This document shows positions 5,619-8,220 of a DNA stretch of 8,220 nt, piece after piece. The stretch comes from an uncultured Eubacterium sp. (GTDB lineage: Bacteria; Bacillota; Clostridia; Peptostreptococcales; Anaerovoracaceae). The stretch spans positions 1 through 8,220 of the forward strand of contig URXI01000196.1 in NCBI GenBank assembly GCA_900551775.1, given 5' to 3'. Both the position numbers and the translations under genes were made by a program. The first letter of the stretch is position 1. The number at the start of each line of letters is the position of its first letter. The notes under the pieces are model-generated. The model did not search any database, was not told the DNA's origin, and worked only from the letters and a program-made list of their open reading frames with translations.

Positions 5619-6676
5619 TTGTTGTTCGCCTCAAACTCCGTAAGCAGCTTCTCATAAATGTCCTTGTCTTTGCCCTCTTTGATCAGATTCTTTAAGGCAT
5701 CTTCATAGATGGACGTATCGATGTAATCGTTGATGTCGTATTCGGTGTCTTTGTCGATATCACCGTTCTCTTTCATCACATCGTAGAAGTCAGACACCTT
5801 CTTTTTGTTCGGATCGAGAGACACGATCATGGCGTTGTCGTAATCGTCGCTGCCGTACATGATCGCCTCTACATAAGACTCTTCCTGTCCGGAATACTTG
5901 GCCAGGGTCTTGATGGTCGTCTCTTTGTCGTTCAGATAAGTCACGTATGCCCTCAGAGCCGCCATTTCAAACTTGACCAAAGCGTCGCGCTTATCGGTCA
6001 CCGCCGTTCTCGACGCGGTCTGTCTGCAGCAAGGGAAGTCACTTTCAAAATCACCGACCTGGAAAGCGACGTGCAGCCCGCTCTGTTCCGCTACATAACC
6101 AAAGCCGCTGTTGACCATGCCGATGTCAGTTTCTTCTTTGTTGACCGCTTCCACGATGGACTGCTGAGAATCCATGTAGATGAATTCCGCTTTGATGCCG
6201 GCTTCCCGCAGGAGCCCTTTCAGCACCATGTGTCCCGTCTCCATTCTGAAGCAGGCGATCTTCTTTCCTGCAAAGTCCGCCAGATCAGTGTATTTGACGT
6301 CTGCCTTCGTCACGCCTTCGCTGCCCTCAGAGATGGTGCCGCCAAAGACCACCACATCTGTACCCTGGGAGATGAAGCTGCAGCTTGGAATGACTCCATA
6401 AGGAAGAATATCCAGCTTGTCCATGCTGACGGCTGTCAGTCCGTCCGGCAGAGAGTTGACCTTTTCAAACTCGACGTTGACGCCGGCGTCATCAAAATAT
6501 CCCAGTTCTTTTGCCATGATGACACAGGCTGTCTTGATGTCCTTGCCGATCATGCCCACCTTCAATGTGACGACCTCTTCAGGTTCTTTCTCTTCTTTAC
6601 TGCCGCAGGACGTCAACGCTGCCGCGGACAGGATCATCGCCAGGCAGAGAGTGATTGCCAATAATTTCTTCTTCAT
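5615..6676 (-). CDS. Lipoprotein substrate-binding protein, NMT1/SsuA-like
   Basis: A 353-residue extracytoplasmic receptor anchored to the outer face of the membrane. A lysine-rich start and hydrophobic core (1-20) lead to the lipobox LTSC, with lipidated C24, then a charged linker (KEEKEPEE). The mature part has the two-lobed pattern of NMT1/SsuA-like receptors for nitrate, sulfonates, taurine or pyrimidine precursors: LKVGMIGK (38-45), ELGYFDDAGVNVEF (57-70), FAGKKIA (135-141). A distinctive FPCCRQ (214-219) places two adjacent cysteines in the second lobe. I take the ATG at 6674-6676 because GGAGGA (6683-6688) lies 6 nt upstream; an in-frame ATG at 6697 would put MHIGGRT in front of the signal peptide and has no such site. 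First gene of the operon; overlaps the ATPase start by 4 nt. The ligand is unknown. Confidence 0.92.
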   Translation of the reverse strand: MKKKLLAITLCLAMILSAAALTSCGSKEEKEPEEVVTLKVGMIGKDIKTACVIMAKELGYFDDAGVNVEFEKVNSLPDGLTAVSMDKLDILPYGVIPSCSFISQGTDVVVFGGTISEGSEGVTKADVKYTDLADFAGKKIACFRMETGHMVLKGLLREAGIKAEFIYMDSQQSIVEAVNKEETDIGMVNSGFGYVAEQSGLHVAFQVGDFESDFPCCRQTASRTAVTDKRDALVKFEMAALRAYVTYLNDKETTIKTLAKYSGQEESYVEAIMYGSDDYDNAMIVSLDPNKKKVSDFYDVMKENGDIDKDTEYDINDYIDTSIYEDALKNLIKEGKDKDIYEKLLTEFEANNK

Positions 6677-6682
6677 CGTTCT

Positions 6683-6688
6683 TCCTCC
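6683..6688 (-). promoter_or_regulatory. Ribosome binding site of the binding-protein gene
   Basis: GGAGGA on the minus strand, 6 nt before the ATG at 6674-6676. It decides between this start and the upstream in-frame ATG at 6697, which the site follows rather than precedes. Confidence 0.75.
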
Positions 6689-6717
6689 AATATGCATCAG
6701 TATTTGTTCTCTTTTAT

Positions 6718-6730
6718 TAGACTACGTCTA
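6718..6730. promoter_or_regulatory. Small dyad in the ABC-operon leader, possible operator
   Basis: TAGAC-TAC-GTCTA is a 13-bp inverted repeat located between the proposed -10 and the ribosome binding site of the binding-protein gene, where a repressor could block transcription. Its arms are only 5 bp, so the regulatory role is weakly supported. Confidence 0.25.
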
Positions 6731-6744
6731 CTAAAAGATATGGT

Positions 6745-6750
6745 ACTATA
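6745..6750 (-). promoter_or_regulatory. Candidate -10 box for the ABC importer operon
   Basis: TATAGT on the minus strand is a fair -10 about 69 nt before the start codon. Upstream, TTATTG (6766-6771) could serve as a poor -35 but the spacing is only 15 nt. The promoter must lie in 6690-6840 because the next unit ends in a terminator at 6841, but the exact boxes are uncertain. Confidence 0.25.
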
Positions 6751-6840
6751 AGAAGTTTAGGAGCGCAATAAGCCTGCCGCAGATACAGAAAATAGTACAA
6801 AACTTCAAAATAAATTTACCAATTTTCTTGTTAACCGCAG

Positions 6841-6875
6841 AAAAAAAAGCGCCGCGAAATGATACTTCTCAGCGC
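6841..6875 (-). terminator. Intrinsic terminator of the amidase-DUF1275 unit
   Basis: On the minus strand GCGCTGAGAAG (6865-6875) pairs with TTTCGCGGCGC (6849-6859) in an 11-position stem containing one mismatch and two G-U pairs, with a 5-nt loop, followed by eight T residues (6841-6848). The TGA stop of the DUF1275 gene lies within the 5' arm. This separates the unit from the ABC importer operon, which therefore needs its own promoter. Confidence 0.85.
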
Positions 6876-7558
6876 CTTTTTTCACATCTCCAAATCCACC
6901 AGGCCAAAATGGCCAATATACCGCTGCACAACCAGACAGCTTTTTCTCCGTATCGCATGGAAAGGCGTATGCCTGGAATCGCACCGATCGCAAAAGAAAA
7001 AGTCAGGTTTGCAAAGGTCAGGAAGATTTTCAGCGATTGCCTATTTCTCTCCGTCAAAACTTGATATAGCTTCTGTCCTACGTTTCGTATATTCCCCGTA
7101 CAGATCGTGGTGTTGTGGGCTACTCCCAGGCAGGTGCGGAACAGACAAAGCTGGAAACCCATAAAAAAGGAAACAAACAGCGTGACAAAAACATTGGGGA
7201 TGGATAAAGGCATACAGCCCACTGCAAAGAGAGCCATGGCTTCCACAAGCAGTGCAAACTTACGCCAATCTCCCTGGAGCGGACTGCTGGCGATCCAACT
7301 TTTTATCGCTTCGCTGAAGGCCGCTCCAAAGATGCAGGATGCAATTGGAAGAAAATAGGACAAGGCAATTTGCCAGTTCCCTAAAGCCAGATTGATGCCC
7401 AGGTGAGACATGTTGGCAGTATGCATATTCGCCAATACGCCCTCCCTTGTAATGTATGTATATGCGTTCATATATCCGCCGATCAACGTGATGATGACTA
7501 AAAATCCAGGTCTTTCCCAAGCTGGATATACGATTTCTCTTTCCAAGTAAGTTCCCAT
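6869..7558 (-). CDS. DUF1275/YoaK-family membrane protein
   Basis: A 229-residue integral membrane protein with about six hydrophobic segments, the usual size for DUF1275. Family hallmarks are present: GGYMNAYTYI (27-36), the following VLANMHTANM (41-50; relatives commonly have TGN where this has TAN), FFMGFQ (131-136) and TTICTGNIRN (150-159). The biochemical function of the family is not established. The gene begins 4 nt after the amidase stop, so the two are probably cotranscribed and coupled. The ATG at 7556-7558 has GAAAGG directly against it, too close for a normal ribosome binding site; a TTG at 7544-7546 preceded at about 8 nt by GGATGG is a possible alternative that would shorten the protein by four residues. 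Its stop codon lies inside the terminator hairpin. A role in transport related to the amidase product is only a contextual guess. Confidence 0.88.
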   Translation of the reverse strand: MGTYLEREIVYPAWERPGFLVIITLIGGYMNAYTYITREGVLANMHTANMSHLGINLALGNWQIALSYFLPIASCIFGAAFSEAIKSWIASSPLQGDWRKFALLVEAMALFAVGCMPLSIPNVFVTLFVSFFMGFQLCLFRTCLGVAHNTTICTGNIRNVGQKLYQVLTERNRQSLKIFLTFANLTFSFAIGAIPGIRLSMRYGEKAVWLCSGILAILAWWIWRCEKRR

Positions 7559-7562
7559 CCTT

Positions 7563-8220
7563 TCATTTTAATAGTTTTTCAAGTACAGATGCCATCTGGA
7601 GCAGACGGCGGTCATCGTATTTATCCCCGACAAGGGTCAATGCCGTCGCTCCTTGCTGAGAATCTGTCCCTACGGGCAGGGTCAAGGCCGGGTATCCTGC
7701 TCTTGCAGGAACGGTGCATCCGTAAAAATGAGGGAATAGCACCAAATCCAGTTTATTCTCCTGCAAAGTTTTTTCCAGTCCATCGGTAACGCAGACTCGG
7801 TAATCCCGCACCCTGGCTCTTTGATAAATCGGACTGCATCTGCCATCAGTAACAGCTTCTGCCTTAAGGAAAACCTCCTGCCCATAGGGAATCGCCTGCT
7901 CTCTGTGAAGCTCGTTATACCGAATCAGTTCTTTCAGAGTGAGAAATGTCTTCTCCTTCGTCCAGTTCTGCAGATACGATTCCAAAGACTCTTTAAATTC
8001 GTAAAGCAATACTTCCTCTCCCAAGTAATCGGAAGCGTTCTCATCATATATATTTTCATATGGAGCAAAATTTTCAACCTCTATGATTTGGTGTCCGTCC
8101 TCTTCCATGCGCCGTAAGGCCTTCTCTATCAGGTTTTTATGAGACGGCATAAGCTGGGCAAAGAATTGCCGCAGGATACCGATTCTGTACTGCCCTTGCA
8201 GGCAGTCAGAGGGGTATGCT
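7563..8220 (-). CDS. Amidase-signature enzyme, C-terminal part (5' end outside window)
   Basis: The frame remains open to the right edge, beyond the internal Met at 8150, so 218 residues of a longer gene are visible. The edge-proximal part reads GQYRIGILRQFF, a typical entry to the C-terminal half of amidase-signature proteins (GatA, peptide and aryl amidases). Next come YEFKESLESYL, then LKELIRYNELHREQAIPYGQE, the region that in relatives often reads as IAFNxxHxxxALPYGQ, and finally AGYPALTLPVG and a LVGxxYDDxxLLxMAxxLE tail. These are characteristic C-terminal elements. The Ser-cisSer-Lys catalytic triad and the glycine/serine-rich signature would lie upstream beyond the window, so activity cannot be judged. 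Family members hydrolyse carboxamides to acid and ammonia or transfer the ammonia. DUF1275 follows 4 nt downstream. No truncation is evident besides the window edge. Confidence 0.88.
   Translation of the reverse strand, partial: AYPSDCLQGQYRIGILRQFFAQLMPSHKNLIEKALRRMEEDGHQIIEVENFAPYENIYDENASDYLGEEVLLYEFKESLESYLQNWTKEKTFLTLKELIRYNELHREQAIPYGQEVFLKAEAVTDGRCSPIYQRARVRDYRVCVTDGLEKTLQENKLDLVLFPHFYGCTVPARAGYPALTLPVGTDSQQGATALTLVGDKYDDRRLLQMASVLEKLLK

Noticed and set aside
6071..6664. A 197-codon plus-strand frame opposite the binding-protein gene
   Set aside because: The lipoprotein signal, lipobox and operon overlaps on the minus strand are decisive; the plus-strand product is rich in H, D, F and Q with no recognisable domain, as expected for an antisense shadow.
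6698..6840. Riboswitch upstream of the ABC importer operon
   Set aside because: The leader is short and A+T-rich, with only a 5-bp dyad; I recognised no conserved aptamer elements such as those for thiamine, cobalamin or SAM.
7563..8150. A complete 195-residue protein starting at the ATG at 8150
   Set aside because: The frame is open upstream to the window edge and the upstream residues match the amidase family, so this Met is internal.

Overview
The window looks like chromosomal DNA of a low-to-moderate G+C Gram-positive anaerobe, most likely a Clostridia-type Firmicute. The evidence is strong GGAGG-type ribosome binding sites, a sigma-A promoter with near-consensus boxes, a Gly/Ala-poor lipoprotein signal with an LTSC lipobox, a free-standing 2[4Fe-4S] ferredoxin, and tightly packed operons. 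I cannot name the genus from sequence alone.

Layout, left to right. (1) Positions 1-152 hold no supportable gene; a short frame running off the left edge is possible. (2) 153-3165, minus strand: a two-gene operon in which an APC-family amino-acid permease (first) is followed after 1 nt by a YtcJ-type metal-dependent amidohydrolase. (3) 3166-3371: a divergent promoter region with an extended -10 for the permease, a very good sigma-A promoter for the ferredoxin, a cre-like dyad and a helically phased direct repeat. (4) 3372-3577, plus strand: a 60-residue 8Fe-8S ferredoxin with its own terminator. (5) 3578-3963: no intact gene. The right part reads like a decayed IS1182-type transposase fragment, and the region carries a 14-bp inverted repeat and smaller nested inverted repeats. 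(6) 3964-6676, minus strand: a three-gene ABC importer operon (lipoprotein binding protein, ATPase, permease) of the nitrate/sulfonate/taurine class, with both junctions joined by 4-nt ATGA overlaps. (7) 6841-8220, minus strand: a DUF1275/YoaK membrane protein directly downstream of an amidase-signature enzyme whose 5' part lies beyond the right edge; a strong terminator closes this unit.

Functional reading. The window is a scavenging and transport neighbourhood. The permease/amidohydrolase pair would import and hydrolyse an N-substituted amino-acid-like compound. The ABC operon would import a small organic solute that I cannot identify. The amidase/DUF1275 pair is a further amide-hydrolysis unit. 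The ferredoxin is an independent monocistronic gene. These substrate ideas are inference from family and context. I saw no defence system, CRISPR array, tRNA, rRNA or intact mobile element. The most unusual piece is the non-coding 3578-3963 stretch and the operator-like repeats in 3261-3290.
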